From assembly GCA_943324575.2 (NCBI GenBank), contig CALPMD020000061.1:1-7043 (forward strand): a stretch of DNA of 7,043 nt, in the 5' to 3' direction. Below, in pieces: positions 1-5,708 of the stretch (the first letter of the stretch is position 1; every line of letters starts with the position of its first letter). The notes under the pieces were generated by a model. The model was given only the letters and a program-made list of their open reading frames with translations, searched no databases and was not told where the DNA came from. This DNA is from Akkermansia muciniphila (GTDB lineage: Bacteria; Verrucomicrobiota; Verrucomicrobiia; Verrucomicrobiales; Akkermansiaceae). Made by a program: the position numbers and the translations under genes.

Positions 1-258
1 GGCGACCGCGAATCCTATCTGCAGGCGCACCGCGAACTCGATCTCGGCCCCGCCATTCATCCGCATGCCTGTGTCGAACCCGGGGCCATCGTCGAACGCT
101 CTGTCATCGGGCCGGGAGCCGTGATCGCGGCGGGAGCAGTCGTCCGCGACTCAGTCGTCTGGCCCGGTGGTCGTGTCATGGGCGATGCCGTGCTGGATCG
201 CTGCATCGTCTTTTCCCTCGAGCCGGCCAGTGGGCGGCATGAAAGCTGCGATCTTTGA
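1..258 (+). CDS. C-terminal fragment of sugar nucleotidyltransferase with hexapeptide-repeat beta-helix
   Basis: Frame 1 is open from the first base to the TGA at 256-258, giving 85 residues; the start lies upstream of the window. The fragment opens with DRESYLQAHREL, resembling the 'G(T/D)PxxYLxAHREL' segment that closes the catalytic domain of mannose-1-phosphate guanylyltransferase-like and glucose-1-phosphate nucleotidyltransferase-like enzymes. It is followed by about six imperfect hexapeptides (for example VEPGAI, GPGAVI, AAGAVV, RDSVVW), the signature of a left-handed parallel beta-helix. Enzymes of this family make NDP-sugars in the cytoplasm for cell-envelope polysaccharide or peptidoglycan recycling. 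The sugar and nucleotide specificity cannot be judged because the catalytic GxGxRL region is outside the window. The next gene runs in the same direction after 110 bases in which I see no convincing terminator or promoter. Confidence 0.8.
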   Translation, partial: GDRESYLQAHRELDLGPAIHPHACVEPGAIVERSVIGPGAVIAAGAVVRDSVVWPGGRVMGDAVLDRCIVFSLEPASGRHESCDL

Positions 259-368
259 TGACGAGAGCCTAATTGATAAGGCAACTTTTCCTGTAACGAC
301 AAGCTTTCGCGGCGATGCCACTTTTTTACGCTTGCGACCCGGCCGCTCGGACAGTGCAGTGACGCCCG

Positions 369-1028
369 ATGAGTACGAACCGCACAGCGGCACGGACCAG
401 AGGGGCTATCCTGTTAGGAATGCTGCTTCTCTGTCTCCCTGCGACCGCGCAACAAGTCAAACTCAACCTCGCTGATGGCTTCGACTTCCCTGTCGGCAAG
501 CCCAATGCCGAAGGTTACTATAAATCGCGCGGCCTTCGGCTGCGATCGCCCGAACACTTTGGCGAAGACTGGAATGGCCGTGCGGGCGGTGAAAGTGACC
601 TCGGCGACCCTGTTTACGCGATTGCCGACGGCATCGTCACCCTAGCGCACAACGTCCGTAGCGGCTGGGGCAACGTAGTACTAACCCGCCACGCCTACCG
701 CGACCCCGCAAGCGGCGAGGTCAAATACTGCGACACGCTCAACGGCCACCTCAACGAGATCATGGTCAAGAATGGGGAACTGATTAAACGCGGCCAACAG
801 ATTGGAACGATCGGCAACAACTTTGGAATGTATCCCGCCCACCTGCATTTCGAAATCCGCCACAACATCCAGATCGGAATGATTCGCCATTCTGTACCGT
901 GCGATTTGCTCAACTGGGCCGATCCATCGCAATTCATCAACAAGTATCGCCATCTAAAAAACGAATGGCGCTTGGTCGCAGTGCCCACCGGCACATATCT
1001 CGCCTACATGGGCTTCAAGGGCATTTGA
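369..1028 (+). CDS. Secreted M23 family zinc metallopeptidase
   Basis: 219 residues. The N-terminus is a signal peptide: basic residues at 5-11, a hydrophobic core at about 13-24 (AILLGMLLLCLP) and a likely cleavage after ATA (residues 25-27). The product should therefore act outside the inner membrane. The M23/LytM zinc and catalytic residues are all visible: H63 and D67 in HFGED, H127 in NGHLNE, and H158/H160 in PAHLHFEIR. Family knowledge: M23 enzymes cut glycyl or cross-link peptide bonds of peptidoglycan. The glycine-rich 'VYAIADGIV' and 'GWGNVV' strands typical of the fold lie between the motifs. No LysM, SH3 or coiled-coil part is present, so this is a minimal single-domain enzyme with a short C-terminal tail after about residue 190. 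ATG 369 is the only start that retains the signal peptide; it has no Shine-Dalgarno sequence. The gene converges with purF, 15 bases away, without an evident terminator. The substrate is inferred; an insulinase- or lysostaphin-like role cannot be separated from sequence. Confidence 0.9.
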   Translation: MSTNRTAARTRGAILLGMLLLCLPATAQQVKLNLADGFDFPVGKPNAEGYYKSRGLRLRSPEHFGEDWNGRAGGESDLGDPVYAIADGIVTLAHNVRSGWGNVVLTRHAYRDPASGEVKYCDTLNGHLNEIMVKNGELIKRGQQIGTIGNNFGMYPAHLHFEIRHNIQIGMIRHSVPCDLLNWADPSQFINKYRHLKNEWRLVAVPTGTYLAYMGFKGI

Positions 1029-1043
1029 AGAAAGCTGCAGATA

Positions 1044-2969
1044 TCACAGTGGCAAGTCGTAGCTGCGACCGCCGAGCCCCTCGTACCAGCGGAGATAGGC
1101 GCGATTAACCATCGAGTAGCCGCCGGGTGTCGGGTAATTGCCGGTGAAATACCAATCGCCGCAATTGCCTTTGATCGAGGCGTGGAGGTTTTCGATGTTC
1201 TGGAAAATCACCTGTACTTCGCCATTCCAGTCGATGCCTTCAGGATAAACCATGCGGCTGACTTCGGCGGAAATTTCTTCGTCGGTGAAGGCGTCGTAAA
1301 CGGCTTTGACGCGGTTTTGGCGCTCGCCGACTGGGAGCTTCAGCTCAGCTAGGCAATCATCATAGATCCGATCGAGCAAAGACTGCCTGCCGGCGCGACG
1401 ATGGAGGGCCACTGCGGCCGCGAAGGCGATGAATTTGCCGAGCTCCGACATGTCGATGCCGTAGCAGTCGGGGTAGCGGATCTGCGGCGCGGTCGAGCAG
1501 ACGACGATCTTGGACGGCTTGGTGCGGGCGAGGATCTTTAGGATCGACTGCTTGAGGGTGGTGCCGCGGACGATCGAGTCGTCGAGAGCGACGAGGTAGT
1601 CGCCGGGGTTCACGACGCCGTAAGTGATGTCGTAAACGTGGGAGACCATCTGGTCGCGGCCTTTTTCCTGCGAAATGAAGGTCCGCATCTTGATATCCTT
1701 GTGGGCGATCTTTTCGCCTTTGGGCCAGTTGCGGAGGATCAGGTCGTCGACGAGTTCGGGCGTGAGAGTGCCGGCTGCGGAGGCTTCGAGGATCGACGAG
1801 CGCACCTCCTGGCGGCGGTAGAGGCGCAGGCCATCCATCAGGCCATAATAGGCAGTTTCAGCCGTGTTGGGGATGAAGGAGAAGACGGTTTTATCGAACG
1901 CGCCGCCGATGGATTCGACGACTTGGGCAACGAGGGCCGCGCCCATGGCTTTGCGCTCGCGATAGATGAGGGGATCGTTGCCACGGGAGAAATAGATTTT
2001 CTCGAATGAACACGGGGTGTAGCGCTGCGGCGGGGCAAAGGCGGTGTCGGAGATCGTGCCGTCGGACTTGATGGTGATCATCGAGCCGGGATCGACAGCT
2101 TTCACTTCGCTAGCGTCGGCTTCGAAGACGGTCATCAATGGCACCCGCTCGGAGGCAAAGGCGATGACGTCGTCGGTCACGAGCATGTGGCAAGGGCGGA
2201 TGCCGTGAGGATCGCGCATGACAAACATGTCGCCATTGCCGATGGCACCGCAGATGGCATAGCCGCCATCCCAAGCCGCAGCCGATTGCGAGACGAGCTT
2301 GGGCACGTCGAGTGCGGCGGAAATCAGTGCAGGAATTTCCGCGCCGGGTACGCCCGAGTCGCGCAGGTGGCGGTAGAGGTCGGTGTGAGCTTCGTCGAGA
2401 TGGTAGCCGATTTCTTCGAGAACCGTCTGGGTGTCGGTGCCGAAAACGGGGTGCTGGCCGCGGTCGATGAGCACTTCATTGAGCTCGCCGGCATTGGTCA
2501 TGTTGAAATTACCCATCACCATCAAAGTGCGGGTGGGCCAGTTGCTGCGGCGCAGGTAGGGGTGGCAGCAGCCGGCATCGAAATCGCCCGAAGTGCCGTA
2601 GCGCAGATGGCCGATGAGGATTTCACCGCCGAAGTCGAAGTTCTTTTTGACGCTTGCCGGATCTTTGATGTTCATCGTGCCCTTGCGGGACATTTTGAAG
2701 AAATCTTTGATTTCCTTGTGGAAGATCTCGGCCAGAGCGTCTTTGGCGATGCTGCGGCGGCGGTGCACGTATGGCTGACCGATAGGCATGTCGATCTTGA
2801 CGCAGCCGATGCCGGTGCCGTCTTGGCCGCGATTGTGCTGCTTTTCCATGAGGAGAAACAGCTTGTTGAGACCCCACAGGCAGGTGCCGTAACGGTCGTA
2901 ATAATAAGCCAGCGGCTTGCGGAGTCGCACTGCGGCGATCCCGCATTCGTGTTTGAGGAAGTCGCTCAT
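1044..2969 (-). CDS. purF: Amidophosphoribosyltransferase, long form (PurF family)
   Basis: 641 residues against about 470-510 for E. coli or B. subtilis PurF. It converts PRPP and glutamine to phosphoribosylamine, the first step of de novo purine synthesis, in the cytoplasm. The N-terminal class II glutaminase domain starts at C9 (KHECGIAAVRL), so removal of an eight-residue propeptide is expected to expose the nucleophile. Further glutaminase motifs are HNRGQDGTG (45-53), RYGTSG (123-128), GNFNMTNAGEL (153-163) and DPHGIRP (253-259). The phosphoribosyltransferase domain has FEKIYFSRG (322-330), the PRPP loop ALDDSIVRGTT (461-471) and RYPDCYGIDMSEL (498-510). The C-terminal FTGNYPT (608-614) aligns with FTGKYPT-like ends of usual PurFs, so the extra length comes from internal insertions (about 55-115 and 510-605) rather than a fused domain. 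The opening (LKHECG, YGLNKLFLLMEKQHNRGQ-like) matches the long PurF form I recall from Bacteroidota. It lies 19 bases downstream of purM, probably in one transcript. A second, classical PurF elsewhere in the genome is possible. Confidence 0.92.
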   Translation of the reverse strand: MSDFLKHECGIAAVRLRKPLAYYYDRYGTCLWGLNKLFLLMEKQHNRGQDGTGIGCVKIDMPIGQPYVHRRRSIAKDALAEIFHKEIKDFFKMSRKGTMNIKDPASVKKNFDFGGEILIGHLRYGTSGDFDAGCCHPYLRRSNWPTRTLMVMGNFNMTNAGELNEVLIDRGQHPVFGTDTQTVLEEIGYHLDEAHTDLYRHLRDSGVPGAEIPALISAALDVPKLVSQSAAAWDGGYAICGAIGNGDMFVMRDPHGIRPCHMLVTDDVIAFASERVPLMTVFEADASEVKAVDPGSMITIKSDGTISDTAFAPPQRYTPCSFEKIYFSRGNDPLIYRERKAMGAALVAQVVESIGGAFDKTVFSFIPNTAETAYYGLMDGLRLYRRQEVRSSILEASAAGTLTPELVDDLILRNWPKGEKIAHKDIKMRTFISQEKGRDQMVSHVYDITYGVVNPGDYLVALDDSIVRGTTLKQSILKILARTKPSKIVVCSTAPQIRYPDCYGIDMSELGKFIAFAAAVALHRRAGRQSLLDRIYDDCLAELKLPVGERQNRVKAVYDAFTDEEISAEVSRMVYPEGIDWNGEVQVIFQNIENLHASIKGNCGDWYFTGNYPTPGGYSMVNRAYLRWYEGLGGRSYDLPL

Positions 2970-2988
2970 GCTTGGATCAATCGGGGAA

Positions 2989-3984
2989 TCACTCGCCTGT
3001 TACACAAACTCGGACACCTTCTTCGGGGACCATGCGGCCGATCACCGTGCCACCGTCGCCCGCCTTGAGGGCGGCTTCGACATCAGCTTCGGCAACGATG
3101 GCCACCCAGCCGATGCCCATGTTGAAGGTGTGGAAGCGGTCTTCGGCATCGACGTGCGAGAGCAGTTTTTCGATGCCGGGAAGCTCCCAGCGCGGGATCT
3201 CCAGATCAGCACCCATTCCACGGAAAAGGCGTTCGAGATTTTCAGGTAGGCCACCACCCGTGATGTGGGACATGGCCTTGGGCTTGACGCCAGCCGCCTT
3301 AAGGCCGCGAGTGACATCGTGATAGAGGCGGGTCGGCTTGAGCCATTCGAGCAGCTCGGCATCGGTGACTTCGCCAGGGAATTCATTGAGCACGCGGCGA
3401 ACGAGCGACCAGCCATTGGCGTGGATGCTGTCCGAGGCGTAGCCAATCAGCACATCGCCAACGGCGACAGTAGTGGGATCGATCAGGTCGGGCTTTTCAG
3501 CGCAACCGATGCAGAAGCCGGAAAGTTCGATGATGCCTTCTGGGACAATGCCTGGCATTTCGGCCGTTTCGCCACCCGCGAGGATGCAGTCGCAAGCTTC
3601 GAGGTAGTCGGCCATGCCAGAAATGAGCCGGGTGATTTTCTCCTCATGGAGGGCTGCGATCCCGATGTAATCAAGGAACAACAAGGCGTCGCCGCCGGTG
3701 GTAAGAATGTCGTTCACGCTCATGGCGACGAGATCCTTGCCCGCTGTTTCGAGCAAATCGTGCTCCAGTAGCAGCTCCAGCTTGGTGCCGACTCCGTCGC
3801 AACCGGTGACCATCACGGGTTCCTTATAGCTGCTAAGGTCGTAACAAGCGGCGAATAACCCGAAGGCTCCCCACAACTTACGTGTCTGTTGAGTTCTGCG
3901 CACGTGAGTGCCGATGTCGCCCACAAGAGCCGCCGCTTTACGCGTGTCCACTCCTGCCTGTTGGTAAGTTAACTTGCCCGCCAT
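2989..3984 (-). CDS. purM: Phosphoribosylformylglycinamidine cyclo-ligase (AIR synthetase)
   Basis: 331 residues from the ATG at 3984, close to the family's usual length of about 345. It closes the imidazole ring: FGAM plus ATP gives aminoimidazole ribonucleotide, step 5 of purine synthesis, in the cytoplasm. Family motifs in order: KLTYQQAGVD (4-13, the typical N-terminus), GCDGVGTKL (61-69), VNDILTTGGDALLFLDY (90-106), AGGETAEMPG (136-145), SIHANGWSLVRRV (186-198), SHITGGGLPENL (239-250) and FNMGIGWVAIV (287-297). A frame-compatible GTG at 4026 would add 14 residues encoded by a G/C homopolymer hairpin (VTGGGGVVEPP...). They have no counterpart in PurM, so the ATG is preferred. It is the first gene of the purM-purF operon. 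The leader is unusually structured (see the hairpin entries), which may affect expression. No Shine-Dalgarno sequence stands directly before the ATG. Confidence 0.95.
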   Translation of the reverse strand: MAGKLTYQQAGVDTRKAAALVGDIGTHVRRTQQTRKLWGAFGLFAACYDLSSYKEPVMVTGCDGVGTKLELLLEHDLLETAGKDLVAMSVNDILTTGGDALLFLDYIGIAALHEEKITRLISGMADYLEACDCILAGGETAEMPGIVPEGIIELSGFCIGCAEKPDLIDPTTVAVGDVLIGYASDSIHANGWSLVRRVLNEFPGEVTDAELLEWLKPTRLYHDVTRGLKAAGVKPKAMSHITGGGLPENLERLFRGMGADLEIPRWELPGIEKLLSHVDAEDRFHTFNMGIGWVAIVAEADVEAALKAGDGGTVIGRMVPEEGVRVCVTGE

Positions 3985-3992
3985 AATCCGCT

Positions 3993-4014
3993 GGGGGGGT
4001 TCTACCACCCCCCC
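3993..4014 (-). promoter_or_regulatory. G7/C7 hairpin just upstream of purM start
   Basis: A perfect eight-base-pair inverted repeat: seven G plus T at 3993-4000, a six-base loop at 4001-4006, and A plus seven C at 4007-4014. In the purM transcript the hairpin ends eight bases before the ATG at 3984. Just 5' of it on that strand is a purine tract, GGGAGGAG (4022-4015), the only Shine-Dalgarno-like sequence near this gene. If the hairpin folds, the tract is brought spatially closer to the start codon; if it does not, the tract is about 30 bases away, too far to serve. The stem is very stable and is not followed by a T run, so it is not a standard terminator. Regulation is inference. Confidence 0.55.
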
Positions 4015-4030
4015 TCCTCCCGTCACGAAG

Positions 4031-4059
4031 AAAAAAAAATGGTTTTCGGAGATCCTCCG
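4031..4059 (-). terminator. Small hairpin followed by T9 tract in purM leader (terminator-like)
   Basis: On the minus strand, CGGAG (4059-4055), loop GAT and CTCCG (4051-4047) form a five-base-pair stem. It is followed by AAAACCA and then nine T (4039-4031). Order and direction resemble an intrinsic terminator located between a possible promoter and the purM start. The stem is short and seven bases separate it from the T run, so it is a poor match to classical terminators. It could instead be a leader element, or simply part of the AT-rich spacer. Confidence 0.3.
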
Positions 4060-4084
4060 GAATCACTGAAAATCCGCGATTTGC

Positions 4085-4111
4085 AAAATAGCCAAACTAA
4101 CAGGAAATCAA
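4085..4111 (-). promoter_or_regulatory. Weak candidate promoter for purM-purF
   Basis: On the minus strand TTGATT (4111-4106) is followed after 15 bases by TATTTT (4090-4085). The spacing is short of the usual 16-18 bases, so the call is tentative. A promoter for the purine operon must lie somewhere in this divergent region because the upstream gene is on the other strand. A transcript from here would include both purM leader hairpins. Confidence 0.2.
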
Positions 4112-4126
4112 CGATTCCTAACTTTA

Positions 4127-4136
4127 ATTGCGCAAT
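4127..4136. promoter_or_regulatory. Ten-base perfect palindrome, possible operator
   Basis: ATTGCGCAAT is a perfect inverted repeat in the middle of the divergent intergenic region and overlaps the candidate -35 box of the plus-strand promoter. Its position would suit a dimeric regulator acting on one or both operons. No regulator gene is in the window, and a 10-base palindrome can occur by chance. Confidence 0.22.
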
Positions 4137-4156
4137 GTTTGGGATTATTTTAATTA
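4128..4156 (+). promoter_or_regulatory. Candidate sigma70-type promoter for the ABC transporter gene cluster
   Basis: TTGCGC at 4128-4133 and TAATTA at 4151-4156 are separated by 17 bases, the optimal spacing, in the most AT-rich part of the window and directly upstream of the plus-strand gene cluster. Transcription would begin near 4163. The -10 box lies inside the 12-base palindrome TTTTAATTAAAA (4148-4159), and the -35 box inside the 10-base palindrome ATTGCGCAAT (4127-4136). Matches to consensus are only partial (TTG and TA.T.. conserved). Confidence 0.35.
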
Positions 4157-4207
4157 AAAGGAGGATTAAGTAGAAGGATTTCCGAGTGATTTTTGAAGAT
4201 CGCGTGG

Positions 4208-4894
4208 ATGGATTTCGAAGAATCCCAAGAATCGGTAGCCAAATCGATGCATCTATCAGCCTCCATCCACCTCGACCTCGGTCTTGAAATCGGCTATAGC
4301 AGCGTGCTTGCACGCTTTGGGCAAGAGATCGAGCTGGGCAGTGGCACGCATTTCCTGTTAGCACGCAATGGTCGCGGCAAAACGACGCTGCTACGGACTT
4401 TGGCAGGGACACAGGCGCCCGTTTCAGGTAGATTCCACGTGGATGGATTTGTCCAATACCTGCCGGAAGACCTGCGATTTGATCCAGAAATCACTCCTGC
4501 GGTGATTTTCCGATCGCTGCTGCCACAGACGCGGCTGGCGGAGGCGCTGAGCCTTGCAAGCCGCATTGAACTGGATACCAAAAAGCCTTATGGCCGGCTT
4601 TCCACGGGGAATCGCCGCAAAACCAGCCTGATCATGGCCGAGTTTTCGGTGAAGGCGGGAGTCGGCAATGTCCTTCTTCTCGACGAGCCATTCAGCGGAC
4701 TCGATGCCTTTGCCCGGGAGACCTTCGAGGAAATTTGGAGGGAATCCGCTGCCAACGTGCTGCGACTGGTGAGCTGCCACCCCGACTATGACTCGATGTC
4801 GATGCCGAGCGTAGTGATGATTGAGGGCAAAAACGCCAGCCACTTCCAAGGAGGCGACCAAACCTGGAGCGGCCTCAAGAGCTTGATGACCTGA
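4208..4894 (+). CDS. ABC transporter ATP-binding protein
   Basis: 228 residues from ATG 4208. It should hydrolyse ATP in the cytoplasm to drive the adjacent membrane protein; the substrate is unknown. Motifs: Walker A ARNGRGKTT (52-60, K58), Q-loop region QYLPED (83-88), signature LSTGN (131-135), Walker B VLLLDEP (155-161, catalytic E160), D-loop SGLD (163-166) and switch histidine H191 in SCHP. 'LSTGNRRK' and 'TLLRTLAG' resemble CcmA/ABC-2 type exporter ATPases. The first Walker A glycine is replaced by alanine (A52). The start is uncertain: TTG 4193 extends the frame by five residues and ATG 4247 would shorten it by 13 and place Walker A at the usual distance from the N-terminus. None has a good Shine-Dalgarno sequence, although a perfect one without a start codon lies at 4158-4166. 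The protein is short for the family, with little beyond the H-loop. Confidence 0.88.
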   Translation: MDFEESQESVAKSMHLSASIHLDLGLEIGYSSVLARFGQEIELGSGTHFLLARNGRGKTTLLRTLAGTQAPVSGRFHVDGFVQYLPEDLRFDPEITPAVIFRSLLPQTRLAEALSLASRIELDTKKPYGRLSTGNRRKTSLIMAEFSVKAGVGNVLLLDEPFSGLDAFARETFEEIWRESAANVLRLVSCHPDYDSMSMPSVVMIEGKNASHFQGGDQTWSGLKSLMT

Positions 4895-4903
4895 CACAAA
4901 ACC

Positions 4904-5671
4904 ATGCGCCTCTTCCGACTCACTTTTGCTACGATTCTCCACCGCAAGTCGTGGGCGATCTGTGCATTTGCAGTTCTGGTTCTCCCGTTTGCGCTGCCGC
5001 TGATCTCCAGCGCCACGGAAAAGCCGGTGCTGGTACAACCGGCGCGCATTCTCGCCGCTTGGGGCACCCTCTGGATCAGCACGCTCTTGTGGGGACTGTT
5101 CACCGCCGCCTGGGAGGGCGAGACCCATGCCAAATCGGGAGTGGGTGAATATTTCCAAACTACGGGTGTTTCCGCAGGTCGCCAGCTTTTCGAAATCTGG
5201 CTCGCCGTCTTATGCTTCGTGGGGCCACTGGCATTCATCACCGCGGCGATCAGCCTTTTCGCCGCGACCCCGGCCGATCCCGCCGAGTATTCGATGTGGT
5301 GGATTCTCAACCTCCAATACACGATTCTATTCCTACTGGTGGTGGGGCCTTTGTTAGCACTGGCGATAGCACTCGCCTCGCGCTTTGGCGGAATCGCGGG
5401 ATTCGCCGTAACCTTGAGCATCACTCTCTATGGGCTCTATGGCGTCGGGTATCTGGACAGCATGTTGAAGCTGGAAAAGAATCCGATTCTTCATGGCGTC
5501 TGGTTGTTCTCGCCCCACTACGGATTTGCCGATCTAACCCAGCGACTCTATTTCAAAAACGGCACTTTGCCTTCAGAAGCTTTCTGGAGCATGGCCCTCT
5601 ACTTTTCGGGAATTCTCGCCATTTACATGGGAATCTCCCGCCTTTGCTTTCGCACGAAATTGCCCGTTTGA
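4904..5671 (+). CDS. Putative ABC transporter membrane (permease) protein
   Basis: 255 residues and hydrophobic. About six membrane spans can be read at roughly 17-36, 49-70, 97-120, 138-159, 162-183 and 226-246, the topology of an ABC-2 type permease subunit. A cytoplasmic-looking stretch at 71-96 (EGETHAKSGVGEYFQTTGVS) between spans 2 and 3 fits the coupling-helix region by which such proteins contact the ATPase. I see no family signature that names a substrate. The gene begins nine bases after the ATPase stop, with no Shine-Dalgarno sequence, so translational coupling with the ATPase gene is likely. The pair probably forms a dimeric inner-membrane transporter, most likely an exporter because no substrate-binding protein is recognisable nearby. 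The role is inferred from topology and neighbour. Confidence 0.75.
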   Translation: MRLFRLTFATILHRKSWAICAFAVLVLPFALPLISSATEKPVLVQPARILAAWGTLWISTLLWGLFTAAWEGETHAKSGVGEYFQTTGVSAGRQLFEIWLAVLCFVGPLAFITAAISLFAATPADPAEYSMWWILNLQYTILFLLVVGPLLALAIALASRFGGIAGFAVTLSITLYGLYGVGYLDSMLKLEKNPILHGVWLFSPHYGFADLTQRLYFKNGTLPSEAFWSMALYFSGILAIYMGISRLCFRTKLPV

Positions 5672-5708
5672 TTCAGGATCACTCCGACTCACTCCAACCT
5701 TTAAAGCC

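Noticed and set aside
273..330. Promoter (TTGATA at 273-278) or terminator (GGCGATGCC then T6) between the nucleotidyltransferase and M23 genes
   Set aside because: No -10 box occurs at suitable spacing, and the GGC/GCC stem is only three base pairs.
1029..1070. Possible bidirectional terminator between the M23 gene and purF
   Set aside because: The near-palindrome GTCGTAGCTGCGAC (1056-1069) lies inside the purF coding end, has one wobble pair and no T run, so it is not supported as a terminator.
2187..3068. 293-codon open frame on the plus strand opposite purF
   Set aside because: It is antisense to strongly conserved PurF and PurM motifs. Long antisense frames are common opposite GC-rich genes, and the product has no recognisable domain.
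4039..4173. 44-codon plus-strand frame (MVFGDPPESLK...RRIK) filling most of the divergent spacer
   Set aside because: There is no proper ribosome site apart from GAAG plus an A run, it would precede the candidate promoter, and codon use is unlike the neighbours. It could be checked by ribosome profiling, but chance explains it.
4023..4412. 129-codon minus-strand frame across the divergent intergenic region
   Set aside because: It overlaps the Walker A coding region of the ABC gene on the other strand and the purM leader. Its changing composition follows the AT-rich spacer, with no family resemblance.
4203..4450. 13-base exact direct repeat CGTGGATGGATTT at 4203-4215 and 4438-4450
   Set aside because: The copies are in different reading frames, and one 13-base repeat is not unexpected by chance in a 7 kb window.
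4424..5158. 244-codon open frame on the minus strand opposite the ABC ATPase and permease
   Set aside because: Its translation is rich in Arg, Gly and Gln without domain features, while the plus strand carries clear ABC motifs.
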